From Atopobium sp. (GTDB lineage: Bacteria; Actinomycetota; Coriobacteriia; Coriobacteriales; Atopobiaceae), in contig JABZHR010000009.1 in NCBI GenBank assembly GCA_015258715.1, positions 1 to 38,853 on the forward strand: a stretch of 38,853 bases of DNA. Reading direction: 5' to 3'. Both the position numbers and the translations under genes were made by a program. Under the pieces are notes generated by a model. It did not search any database. It saw only the letters and a program-made list of their open reading frames with translations, and was not told the origin of the DNA. Position 1 is the stretch's first letter, and every line of letters begins with the position of its first letter. Shown here piece by piece: positions 15,286-22,284 of this stretch.

Positions 15286-15672
15286 GCTCTTCTCCTTTGA
15301 ATCTACGAGCACAAACCATTAGGAAACAACTAAATCATACCTGCATTTACATAACAAATAACAGAAAAAATTATCTTCAGAAACACATTTTTTCATCGAT
15401 ATACTGCCTAGACGAAATAATTGTCATAAATGATACTCAATTTAAACAATTAGCTCTTAACAATCCTCTTTCAAAAGTCGCAAGTTTCACAGAGTGATTA
15501 CGCAACGCACAGTAACCCCGCAACACACAGTAACTCCGATACGCGCGGTGCATCCAAAACATACCTTGTCATCACAGGACATTTTATCATAAAGTTAGAC
15601 AAGGCTAACTTATAAGCATATAATAGGGCGAGAAACCCTTAGTACCCTTCGATCTTTTGGAAAGAGGTCGCT
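15286..15672. other. Divergent intergenic region between the SDR and metal-importer operons
   Basis: These 387 bases are AT-rich on the SDR side (15313-15480), which should hold the SDR promoter; none is clear. An 18-bp tandem direct repeat lies at 15501-15536: CGCAACGCACAGTAACCC followed by CGCAACACACAGTAACTC, 16 of 18 identical. The importer promoter and operator are at 15592-15624, and one exact GGCGAGAAACCC copy is at 15627-15638. Confidence 0.6.
15592..15624 (+). promoter_or_regulatory. Sigma-70-type promoter overlapping a DtxR/MntR-like operator
   Basis: The inverted repeat AAGTTAG-N6-CTAACTT (15592-15611) covers the -35 element TAGACA (15596-15601). After exactly 17 bases comes a perfect -10, TATAAT (15619-15624). 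The half-sites resemble those of DtxR-family metal repressors (TTAGG/CCTAA type), which block Mn or Fe uptake genes when metal is abundant. Start of transcription would fall near 15631, inside a copy of the 12-mer motif. The promoter is seen directly; the regulator identity is inferred. Confidence 0.75.
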
Positions 15673-16770
15673 ATGAAGCATCTCTCTGCGCGCGCTCCAC
15701 TGGGCTTGCGCGCATATTTTACCAGTGCCGCAAACTCAACCAGTTCCGTACGTTCTTCTGCACCAGCGTGCTCTCCAAGTGCTACACGCACAGGCGTCGC
15801 ACAGCGCAGCTCAACTATGACCCGCAGGTCGGCGCTCACCTTGCTCGGCACAAGCTCTGCGGCAGCAATCGCTTCTCTCGCCGCATGTAGTCCACACGAT
15901 TCTGCAGCCAGCTCAAGCTCCGCGCAAAACCAAAATTCCTCGGCTCCCCTCGTCTTGACCACCTTCACCGTGATCCAGGACATGGCTTCACGCGTTGCAG
16001 GCGAGTTTTGCCAGGTAGAATCCATCACCAAGGCCGGCGCCGAAATCCACGACTACGAGCCTACGCCCGACGACCTCAAGCGCGCGCAAAAAGCCCAGCT
16101 CATCCTCAACAACGGCCTGGGGCTTGAGCGCTGGTTTGAGCGTTTCGTCGATGACTCGCCTGCTCAGCGCGCCGACCTCAGCGAAGGCATCACCGCCATC
16201 CCCATCGCCGAGGGTGACTACCAGGGTCAGGCAAATCCGCATGCGTGGATGTCGCCCGCAAACGGAAAGATCTATGTCGAGAATATCGTCCGCGCGCTCA
16301 GCAACCTTGTCCCTGACCACGCCAAAGACTTCGAAGCCAACGGCGACGCATACAAAAAGGAGCTCGACAACATCTCCTCTCACCTGATTGAGGAGCTTAG
16401 CGCCCTGCCGGAGAGCCAGCGCACGCTTGTGACCTGCGAGGGAGCGTTCTCGTACCTGTGCCGCGACACCAACATGAAGGAACTCTACCTTTGGGCCGTT
16501 AACGCCGCTGATGAAGGCACTCCGCAGCAGATTGCCAAAGTCGTCGAAACTGTAAAAGCCCAGCAAATCCCCGCAGTATTCTGCGAATCCACGGTAAGCC
16601 CCAAGGCAATGCAGCAGGTAGCCGACGAGACGGGCGCTGTCCTCAAAACTGACGAGAAGAACATCTTGTACGTAGACTCCCTCTCGGAAGCTGACGGCCC
16701 CGTGCCCACCTATCTTGACCTGCTGCAACACGACGCAGACGCAATCGTATCTGGTCTCATGGGAAGGTAA
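15673..16770 (+). CDS. mntA: Metal ABC transporter substrate-binding lipoprotein, Mn/Fe-type ligand set
   Basis: This is a cluster A-I solute-binding protein. The four predicted metal ligands are His126 (AEIHDYEP), His190 (NPHAWMSP), Glu256 (VTCEGAFSYL) and Asp335 (LYVDSLSEADGP). The His-His-Glu-Asp set matches Mn/Fe binders such as PsaA/MntC; zinc binders use a third His. TRRSALTLLG followed by SLAAC at residues 68-72 forms a twin-arginine-like signal with a lipobox, so the protein should be lipid-anchored at Cys72. ATG 15673 has GAAAGAGG upstream. The in-frame ATG 15817 would give a signal of normal length (Cys24) but lacks a ribosome site, so the start is uncertain. The gene is visibly richer in G+C than its neighbours. 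First gene of the importer operon. Confidence 0.88.
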   Translation: MKHLSARAPLGLRAYFTSAANSTSSVRSSAPACSPSATRTGVAQRSSTMTRRSALTLLGTSSAAAIASLAACSPHDSAASSSSAQNQNSSAPLVLTTFTVIQDMASRVAGEFCQVESITKAGAEIHDYEPTPDDLKRAQKAQLILNNGLGLERWFERFVDDSPAQRADLSEGITAIPIAEGDYQGQANPHAWMSPANGKIYVENIVRALSNLVPDHAKDFEANGDAYKKELDNISSHLIEELSALPESQRTLVTCEGAFSYLCRDTNMKELYLWAVNAADEGTPQQIAKVVETVKAQQIPAVFCESTVSPKAMQQVADETGAVLKTDEKNILYVDSLSEADGPVPTYLDLLQHDADAIVSGLMGR

Positions 16771-16777
16771 TTGTTCG

Positions 16778-17530
16778 ATGAATCTTTGTGTTTCACAACT
16801 TTGCGCCTGGTACGAGAAAAAAGACCGCGAGAAACCCATCATTTATGACGTGAACTTCTCGCTCTCAACAGGAGATCTTTGCGCACTTGTTGGCGTCAAT
16901 GGCGCCGGAAAATCTACGCTCTTCAAAGCACTGATGGACACCATCGCATGGGAGGGTTCACTTACTTGGGGCAAGCAACCTCTTTCACAAGCGCGCAAGC
17001 AGGGCAAAGTAGCCTACGTTCCTCAAACGGAAGCAATTGACGCAACGTTTCCGCTGCTCGTAAAAGACGTTGTTATGCAGGGAAGATATGTTCATCAGGG
17101 TTGGATGCGCATACCTTCCGCTCAGGACAAAGAGCTGGTTGCCCAGGCACTTGAACGCGTTAACTTGGCCGACCTTGCAGATCGTCCACTTGCCCAACTC
17201 TCGGGCGGACAAAGAAAACGTGTTTTTGTGGCACGTGGAATAGCGCAAGCTGCTGAGCTGGTATTTCTCGACGAACCGTTTGCGGGAGTAGACGCTCGCT
17301 CTGAGGCCATCATCACCGAACAGCTCAATAACCTCAGTAAAGAAGGCAAAACATTGCTCGTTTCAATTCACGACATCAATTTGGCCCAGCAAAAATTCCC
17401 GCTCTGCCTGGTCATCAATAAAACCATAACCGCACAGGGCTCTTCAAAAGAAATTCTTTCTGGAGACGCCCTCCTGCAGAACCTTGGTATTTCCGAAGAT
17501 ACCCACATTGAGGAGGTGCTCCATGCCTGA
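16778..17530 (+). CDS. mntB: Metal ABC transporter ATP-binding protein
   Basis: This 250-residue cytosolic ATPase energises the importer. It has GVNGAGKST (Walker A), a Q-loop in VAYVPQTEAID, LSGGQRKR (signature), ELVFLDEPFAG (Walker B) and VSIHDIN (switch His). The MntB/ZnuC-type metal branch is supported by the 'YVPQ.e.id..FP..v.dvV..Gr' pattern. The ATG at 16778 lies 7 bases after the binding-protein stop, with GGAAGG upstream; an upstream in-frame ATG at 16715 lies within the previous gene. Its last 8 bases overlap the permease start. A near-copy of the dispersed 12-mer (11/12) lies at 16826-16837, read REKP. Confidence 0.92.
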   Translation: MNLCVSQLCAWYEKKDREKPIIYDVNFSLSTGDLCALVGVNGAGKSTLFKALMDTIAWEGSLTWGKQPLSQARKQGKVAYVPQTEAIDATFPLLVKDVVMQGRYVHQGWMRIPSAQDKELVAQALERVNLADLADRPLAQLSGGQRKRVFVARGIAQAAELVFLDEPFAGVDARSEAIITEQLNNLSKEGKTLLVSIHDINLAQQKFPLCLVINKTITAQGSSKEILSGDALLQNLGISEDTHIEEVLHA

Positions 17531-18359
17531 GGTAGACATTCTCCAATACGCATTCATGCAGCGAGCTCTCATCACCGGAATTGCAACCGCCATAGTCTGC
17601 GGGCTTTTGAGCTGCTGGATCACACACATGGGATGGTCGCTTATGGGCGACGCTATCTCGCATTCTATTCTTCCAGGCGTGGTCATTGCTCACTTGCTGG
17701 GGCTTCCCTATCTGGTAGGAGCACTTGTGTTTGCTCTCATTACCGTGGTGTTGGTTGGACAAGTCAAAAAGAGCCAAATTGTGCGCCCTGATACTGCTAT
17801 CGGCATTGTATTTACAACGTTTTTTGCACTAGGAACAGTTCTCATATCCAAGGTTCCAAGTCAGATTAACCTCTCGCACATACTCTTTGGAAACCTTTTA
17901 GGTGTCACTACTCCCGACATGCTGCAAGTTCTTTGTATTGGCCTGCCTATTGCAATCCTGCTCATCCTTAAAAACAAGGACCTGACCTTGCTTTCATTTG
18001 ATCCCACGCAGGTTCAAGCAATCGGTCTTTCTACTAAAACACTCACTTCATTTTTGCTTGTTGCCTTAGCCCTCGCAATTGTCATATCGCTCCAGGCAGT
18101 TGGCGTCATTTTGTCAGTCTCGCTGCTTATTGTTCCGGGTGCCTGCGCAAGGCTTCTTACCAATCAGATGCGGCATATGCTCTGGATTTCTCCACTTATT
18201 GCCACGGTCAGCGTTTTGATTGGAATAACAGGCAGTTATTACTTAGACGCCTCTTCTGGAGGAATGATTGGACTTACTCTCGGCGTGGTTTTTTGTATCA
18301 TTTTTATATTTAAGAGTTTACCGAGACTTACTTTTTGGCATATACTAAACAAGAACTAA
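17523..18359 (+). CDS. mntC: Metal ABC transporter permease (ABC-3 family)
   Basis: This 278-residue membrane protein has about eight to nine helices and is the channel of the importer. Family features are MGDAISHSILPGVVIAH (the conserved 'GDalSHavLPGva.a' segment, around residue 40), LLGVTTPDMLQ, and GVILSVSLLIVPGACARLL near residue 205. The ATG at 17523 overlaps the ATPase stop (ATGCCTGA) and follows GAGGAGG, showing translational coupling. The small 46-residue gene follows after 13 bases. Confidence 0.92.
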   Translation: MPEVDILQYAFMQRALITGIATAIVCGLLSCWITHMGWSLMGDAISHSILPGVVIAHLLGLPYLVGALVFALITVVLVGQVKKSQIVRPDTAIGIVFTTFFALGTVLISKVPSQINLSHILFGNLLGVTTPDMLQVLCIGLPIAILLILKNKDLTLLSFDPTQVQAIGLSTKTLTSFLLVALALAIVISLQAVGVILSVSLLIVPGACARLLTNQMRHMLWISPLIATVSVLIGITGSYYLDASSGGMIGLTLGVVFCIIFIFKSLPRLTFWHILNKN

Positions 18360-18372
18360 GAAAGGAGGACCA

Positions 18373-18513
18373 ATGCGTACACTCAACACTTCAGAAGCCC
18401 AGCTCACGCACGCAACCCGCGCGCAAAAGCTCTTGCACAGGCAAGCCTCAGCGGCTCTCAGAACATCCATTGGTCTTATGGTCGGAGCTCTTCTTATTGC
18501 GATGGTTCATTAA
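18373..18513 (+). CDS. 46-residue single-pass membrane peptide in the metal-importer operon
   Basis: ATG 18373 follows a perfect AAAGGAGG eight bases upstream, a strong sign that it is translated. The product begins MRTLNTSEAQLTHATR, has a basic middle (KLLHRQ) and ends in a hydrophobic segment, IGLMVGALLIAMVH, likely one membrane helix with the N-terminus in the cytosol. No known family is recognised. It lies 13 bases after the permease and just before the operon terminator, so it is co-expressed with the Mn/Fe importer. It could be a small accessory or regulatory subunit; that role is inferred from position only. Confidence 0.7.
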   Translation: MRTLNTSEAQLTHATRAQKLLHRQASAALRTSIGLMVGALLIAMVH

Positions 18514-18539
18514 GGCTTCAACTCAAATAATCACCCAAG

Positions 18540-18586
18540 TTTGGCGAGAAACCCCTTCTATTCAAAGGGTTTCTCGCCAAATTTTT
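18540..18586 (+). terminator. Terminator built from an inverted pair of the 12-mer motif
   Basis: TTTGGCGAGAAACCC (18540-18554) pairs perfectly over 15 bases with GGGTTTCTCGCCAAA (18567-18581), followed by five T. Both arms are exact GGCGAGAAACCC copies. It ends the importer operon. The stop codon of the convergent gene (18585-18587) overlaps its T-tract. Confidence 0.92.
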
Positions 18587-18962
18587 ATATAAGTGTTTGA
18601 ACGAGAATACCTACGGTTACTGACGCAAGGTTGGCCAAGATTGAAAGAGTCCATGGGGTGTTGCTTACTCTTTTTACCTTGTAAATGAGACCTTCGACAG
18701 CAATAACAACCAGCTCAACAGTTATGACGCACGCCCAGTACTGAACGTCGTTAGCAACCACATCAACAAGAGCGCTTGTGCTAAAAACAGCAATTGGATT
18801 AGTAAGCACTTGAGCAGCAACAACAATCAACAGTGATTGATTGTCTTTAACGCCCAGCGATTTTGCGACAATAAGCTCTACAGTAATAGTCAGAATCAGA
18901 CAAAACGCGAATATCGGAATAATGGTTATCAAATACGGCAATAAAAATATTTGGTCATCCAT
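18585..18962 (-). CDS. Small conserved-looking membrane protein, function unknown
   Basis: A 125-residue protein with about four hydrophobic segments: LLPYLITIIPIFAFCLILT, SLLIVVAAQVLTNPIAVF, YWACVITVELVVIAVEGLI and a C-terminal LANLASVTVGILVQTLI. Acidic residues lie inside the helices (TVELIVAK, TVELVV, VEGLIYK), together with an LTNP turn, a pattern seen in uncharacterised Firmicutes/Actinobacteria membrane proteins. I cannot give a function. ATG 18962 is chosen because AGAAGG lies upstream and the MFS stop is 4 bases before; an earlier in-frame ATG at 19043 would overlap the MFS gene heavily. Last gene of a three-gene operon. Confidence 0.75.
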   Translation of the reverse strand: MDDQIFLLPYLITIIPIFAFCLILTITVELIVAKSLGVKDNQSLLIVVAAQVLTNPIAVFSTSALVDVVANDVQYWACVITVELVVIAVEGLIYKVKRVSNTPWTLSILANLASVTVGILVQTLI

Positions 18963-18966
18963 GCCA

Positions 18967-20232
18967 TTAGCCTTCTGCTTGTTTGTCTTCAGCAACAAGA
19001 TAGTCTTCAGCTGCACACTCATCTTCAACCGCAAGCTCATCAACCTGATCAGATAGCTCTGCGATTAGAACATCTTCCTCTACAGCCTCAACAACTTGTG
19101 CTGCCTGGAACATACGCTCATGACCAAATGGGCCCGTAGCCACGGAATCTTTGACTAACGTAAGACCTACGCCCAACGCAAATGCCGAGACCAAACTCAT
19201 AGCAGAGAGCATCAATGGGTGCTCAATACGGAATCCTGCGAGCGCAGGCAACGCGCCTACAGCTAGTGAGAAACTGGCCAGTCCAAATGCGGTGCCTTTT
19301 GCGTTAGGCAAGATATTTGCCAGAGATGCCAACGTAATGGACATAGTAAAGTTGAAGAAAAATACACCCAGAAGGCCCATGACCGGTATCTCCCATGAGG
19401 GCACAAACAAAGTAGCTGCAGCAATGAGCGAGAAGATAGCTGTAGTCCTGAAGCCAATACGATCAGCAACCACTCCACCAAGCGCTTTACCTGCAAATAC
19501 GCCAAGTATACTTAATACCAGTAAGAACATCTCACTCTTCCAAGGAAATGCCATAACCATGCCAGCATAGCTTCTCAGCGCCACCACAAGGCTCAGCAGT
19601 ACAATCGCAAGCAATGTATTGAATGAAAGCCTAGGAATATCAAACGAAACGTTATGCACGTTCCAGTACTTCTTGTTAACCTTTTGTACTACAAGCGTGA
19701 TAAGCGCGCATAAGAACAACAGCACAAGCAGGGAAAACGCAATCTGAAGTCTTCCCATTTGAGCACTTTGTGTACCTAAAAAAACTCCAATTGCACCAGT
19801 TGCAATAAAGATTCCCGAAGGTCCTGCATGTTTTTGCGAGATATTAAGGACGCTCAGTCCGCCTGCACTATGGAAGAGCGCGTTTCCAATCGCAAGCAAA
19901 AGAATCGCAGGCCACTCGAGAAGGGCTATAGGGACCAGCGAAAGAATAACTCCAGCGCCCACTAAAGCATACGAAAGTAAGGCGGCATAGGAGTTCTTAT
20001 CCAGCTGATCCAGCGCAATGCCTATAGGGAGCTGCAGGGTAAAGGCAACTATGTCATACAGTAAAATACTGAGCGCAACAACTTCCATCGAACCCTGGCC
20101 AGACTCGCCCAACACTCGGCTTACGGCACAGAGCATCGAAGAAACACAAGCAAAGTCAACTACAAAGTGACAAAGTGCATACGCAAAGGTAGTGACTTCT
20201 TTTTTGGGAAGAATCTGCTGTGTTGTGGACAA
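18967..20232 (-). CDS. Major facilitator superfamily transporter with acidic C-terminal tail
   Basis: This 421-residue protein has about twelve helices. An MFS-type loop after helix 2/3 (IALDQLDKNSYAAL), a glycine-rich GNALFHSAGGLSVL and a central GKALGGVVADRIGFR (loop 8-9 repeat motif) support the superfamily. The substrate is unknown. The last ~45 residues are an unusual Glu/Asp/Val/Ala-rich cytosolic tail (VVEAVEEDVLIAELSDQVDE and similar). The start is TTG 20232, four bases after the stop of the small upstream gene; its ribosome site is the AGG inside that gene's last codons, implying coupling. Second gene of the operon. Confidence 0.85.
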   Translation of the reverse strand: MSTTQQILPKKEVTTFAYALCHFVVDFACVSSMLCAVSRVLGESGQGSMEVVALSILLYDIVAFTLQLPIGIALDQLDKNSYAALLSYALVGAGVILSLVPIALLEWPAILLLAIGNALFHSAGGLSVLNISQKHAGPSGIFIATGAIGVFLGTQSAQMGRLQIAFSLLVLLFLCALITLVVQKVNKKYWNVHNVSFDIPRLSFNTLLAIVLLSLVVALRSYAGMVMAFPWKSEMFLLVLSILGVFAGKALGGVVADRIGFRTTAIFSLIAAATLFVPSWEIPVMGLLGVFFFNFTMSITLASLANILPNAKGTAFGLASFSLAVGALPALAGFRIEHPLMLSAMSLVSAFALGVGLTLVKDSVATGPFGHERMFQAAQVVEAVEEDVLIAELSDQVDELAVEDECAAEDYLVAEDKQAEG

Positions 20233-20236
20233 GGTT

Positions 20237-20458
20237 TTACCTGCGACGCCTTATGATCATAATGAAGCCAATTACTGCCACAAGAGTAGAAACTGCGGCC
20301 ATGGCTAAGAAGCTAGATGATCTACCGATTCTTGGCGTAGAAATAACATCAGCTAATGCGATAACGGGTAGCGCAATTGTCATGACAAAAGTGCTGGCAG
20401 CAAGCGCAATTTTTTGGGCTGAACCCAAACTAGAACGTAGATGACGATACAGTGACAT
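20237..20458 (-). CDS. 73-residue small membrane protein with two hydrophobic segments
   Basis: The first hydrophobic stretch (ALAASTFVMTIALPVIALA, about residues 18-36) looks like a signal peptide with an ALA cleavage site. The second (FLAMAAVSTLVAVIGFIMII) ends in four arginines, like the stop-transfer end of sortase substrates, but no LPXTG-type motif is present (the region reads ISTPRIG). It may therefore be a short double-pass or secreted-and-anchored peptide. ATG 20458 has a perfect AAGGAGGT site. First gene of the MFS operon, directly behind the promoter at 20485-20513. Function unknown. Confidence 0.7.
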   Translation of the reverse strand: MSLYRHLRSSLGSAQKIALAASTFVMTIALPVIALADVISTPRIGRSSSFLAMAAVSTLVAVIGFIMIIRRRR

Positions 20459-20484
20459 AGTACCTCCTTCATCAACTTTTTAAT

Positions 20485-20513
20485 ATTTTACCAGTACACA
20501 CGCCGCGTTCCAA
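20485..20513 (-). promoter_or_regulatory. Promoter of the MFS operon
   Basis: Read leftward: -35 TTGGAA, 17-base spacer, TGG then -10 TAAAAT (an extended -10). The -10 is 26 bases before the 73-residue gene, leaving a short leader that holds the ribosome site. Confidence 0.6.
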
Positions 20514-20551
20514 ATGTACTCCCGTAAGCGGCATAAAAAAGCGCCCGACGA

Positions 20552-21013
20552 TGAACTACCCTCCATTTCTTGGACATGAGAAATGGGAGGTAGTTCATAT
20601 GCGGGTGATTATGATTCTGCAGCGTGTTAGCGCCGGATTTTAGGCCTGGCCCACAAAATAGCGCAGCTTTGGTAGGTTTTGCTAAAGAATCGACATGTTC
20701 CTAATCAAGATAGCCAGGCAGCCAGGAGGTCTCCTTGCCTGATATACATCTCTATGCATAAACTTTGCTTAATATGCTAGAAAATGAATAGACTTATATA
20801 AGAAATTTAACTATCGATAAATTTAGTATCTACGGAACACACCTAAGTCGGATATTCTGCTCAATTGCGGGCATTTTACACACCTAATGACGATAATCTG
20901 CATGATTGGGGTATTTTCAGCGTAATGTATACGTCTTTTTAACAGATTATCTGACTTAGGTGTGTTTTGAACTGTCTCCTATTTCTCGTGTCCAAGAAAT
21001 GGGAGGTAGTTCA
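20552..21013. mobile_element. 462-bp transposase-less element with IS3/IS150-like hairpin ends
   Basis: Both ends are near-palindromes of about 46 bases that begin TGAACT and end AGTTCA (20552-20597 and 20968-21013). They share the 19-mer AGAAATGGGAGGTAGTTCA exactly, and the two ends are inverted relative to each other in their loops (TGGACATG against CGTGTCCA). TGAACT...TTGGACA is the look of IS150-group IS3-family termini. The element is flanked by the 3-bp direct repeat CGA (20549-20551 and 21014-21016), fitting IS3-type target duplication. No transposase frame is left inside. Best read as a MITE or deletion derivative mobilised in trans. Confidence 0.7.
20836..20966. repeat. 131-bp inner repeat unit with 14-bp inverted ends
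   Basis: AACACACCTAAGTC (20836-20849) is matched exactly in reverse by GACTTAGGTGTGTT (20953-20966); similarity continues inward as GATATTCTG against CAGATTATC. A third, direct and imperfect copy (ACACACCTAATGACGATAATC...) lies at 20878-20900. It sits inside the larger element, next to its right end. It may be a second nested element or a protein-binding array. Confidence 0.75.
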
Positions 21014-21105
21014 CGAATGTCAGGCACTTTGCAATCATTTGTGGTTTTTCTCCTCAATACGTAAGGTTTAACCTTACGGTCATCCCAACTTTTAACCTAC
21101 TCGGA

Positions 21106-21765
21106 TTAGTTCTCAGCCTTCTTAATCTTCTCGCCAAGTTTTTTGTCAATGACGACGTAGAGGTAGCCCAGGGCAACAAAGACAACAATCAAAATCACAA
21201 TGGTCAAAGCAACTGTTGGGACTCCTAGCTTGTCAAAGTCCATAAATCCATAAGGCCAGCGAGACTTCTCTTTAATCTGCACGCCAAAGCCTAGGACCAA
21301 AACAATAATGTACGCAAAATACGTGAGCGGATACAAAGGCCAGATCAGAGGCTCTTTGAAGCCCATAGTTGGCTTCTCGTCAAAGAGCAGCCAGTCCAAA
21401 ACGGCGCAGATAGGAATCACATCATGCAGAATAAAATTGTTGAACTTAAAGACGCCGTTGACAAAAACCTCGCCGTGATCAAGCAGGAAATAAGCTACCA
21501 GTCCAGTTACGGTAATGCCCAGCATAAGCGTGTGTTTGACCGTTGGCATCCATGGCTTCTGAGCGGTCTCGGGATGCTTGTAAGCCTGGAACAGTGCGCC
21601 CCAATAATAGGCAACAAGCAGCAGGTTAGAGATGTTGGTAAAGTAATACAAGAAAGAAACGCGGAAGTTCATTCGGAAGACGCCCGCAGAATCACACAGC
21701 ACAAAGGTGCCAATCACAGCAATAAATAGCTTAAAAATAAATGACGCTTTCTTAGATTTAATCAA
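21106..21765 (-). CDS. Pr6Pr-family-like integral membrane protein
   Basis: This 219-residue protein has six predicted helices. Characteristic pieces are FLYYFTNISNLLLVAYYWG, NNFILHDVIPICAVLDWLLF (conserved His-Asp between helices), LIWPLYPLTYFAYIIVL and RWPYGFMDFDKLG. These match the Pr6Pr/FAR-17a-like family of bacterial membrane proteins whose biochemistry is undefined. The start is taken as TTG 21765 because AGGAGG lies exactly 7 bases upstream; an earlier in-frame ATG at 21822 would place that site inside the gene. A basic/Lys-rich C-terminus (DKKLGEKIKKAEN) ends in the cytosol. Monocistronic. Confidence 0.75.
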   Translation of the reverse strand: MIKSKKASFIFKLFIAVIGTFVLCDSAGVFRMNFRVSFLYYFTNISNLLLVAYYWGALFQAYKHPETAQKPWMPTVKHTLMLGITVTGLVAYFLLDHGEVFVNGVFKFNNFILHDVIPICAVLDWLLFDEKPTMGFKEPLIWPLYPLTYFAYIIVLVLGFGVQIKEKSRWPYGFMDFDKLGVPTVALTIVILIVVFVALGYLYVVIDKKLGEKIKKAEN

Positions 21766-21872
21766 CGCAGTGCCTCCTTCTGTAAAGCGAGAGGTCACTG
21801 TAAACCTAGCGCGCCGCGACAAAAATACGTAATTCTCAGAGTTAACAGTTATGTTTCAAATGAAAAAGATTC

Positions 21873-21910
21873 AAAAAAATGCGGTCTTCTCACTTTTGGC
21901 GAGAAGACCG
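21873..21910 (-). terminator. Terminator of the CydDC-YgbA-like operon
   Basis: CGGTCTTCTC (21882-21891) pairs perfectly with GAGAAGACCG (21901-21910). Read leftward it is followed by seven T (21873-21879). It lies 57 bases past the YgbA-like stop. GGCGAGAA at 21899-21906 is a partial form of the dispersed motif. Confidence 0.9.
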
Positions 21911-21966
21911 TGAAATGGCGAGAAAATCGCAGATGTCAAAGGTGTACCAGATCAACCAGGACTGCG

Positions 21967-22284
21967 TTACTGAAGCGCGTGCTTAATCACAAGAATTGGA
22001 TGGTGTAGGAGCAGCCGAGGTCCTGTGGATTTCATGACTTCTTTGACACGAGCGCGCATCTCTTTACTATAGCAATGCGATTGGCATTTTGAGCAAAACG
22101 TCTTTGTCTCAATGTGAGGACAGCGGTCCACACGCGTATGCGCATACTTCTCAAGCTCAGCACACTCGTCACACAGAGGCTCATGAGCTTTGGTGTGATG
22201 GTGCTTCTCGCAATAAAAACGAATCATTAACGAGATAAGATCTTTTTCCTTTTGGCGCTTCCGTTCAATTTCTTCAGGTGTCAT
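21967..22284 (-). CDS. YgbA-like protein (nitrous oxide-stimulated promoter family)
   Basis: This 105-residue cytosolic protein is rich in Cys and His: FYCEKHH, PLCDECAELEKYAHTRVDRC and FCSKCQSHCY. The spacing is that of the YgbA family, whose E. coli member belongs to the nitric-oxide-responsive NsrR regulon. The seven cysteines suggest metal (Zn or Fe-S) binding, but the biochemical role is not known to me. The ATG at 22284 shares its A with the TGA of the CydC-like gene, so it is translationally coupled to that gene. Last gene of the operon. Confidence 0.8.
   Translation of the reverse strand: MTPEEIERKRQKEKDLISLMIRFYCEKHHHTKAHEPLCDECAELEKYAHTRVDRCPHIETKTFCSKCQSHCYSKEMRARVKEVMKSTGPRLLLHHPILVIKHALQ

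Larger units (their letters stand above)
20459..21105. other. Gene-free stretch containing promoter and mobile element
   Basis: The 647 bases between the 73-residue gene and the Pr6Pr-like gene hold the MFS-operon promoter (20485-20513), the 462-bp element (20552-21013) and a palindrome CGTAAGGTT-T-AACCTTACG at 21060-21078. The palindrome may be a weak end signal for the leftward gene that stops at 21106. Nothing else is recognised. Confidence 0.6.

Noticed and set aside
20598..20967. Transposase remnant inside the 462-bp element
   Set aside because: All six frames are closed within short distances and no DDE or HTH motif is visible.
21766..21822. ATG 21822 as start of the Pr6Pr-like protein
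   Set aside because: A strong AGGAGG site lies inside that extension, exactly 7 bases before TTG 21765, and the extra residues are basic and unlike the family.
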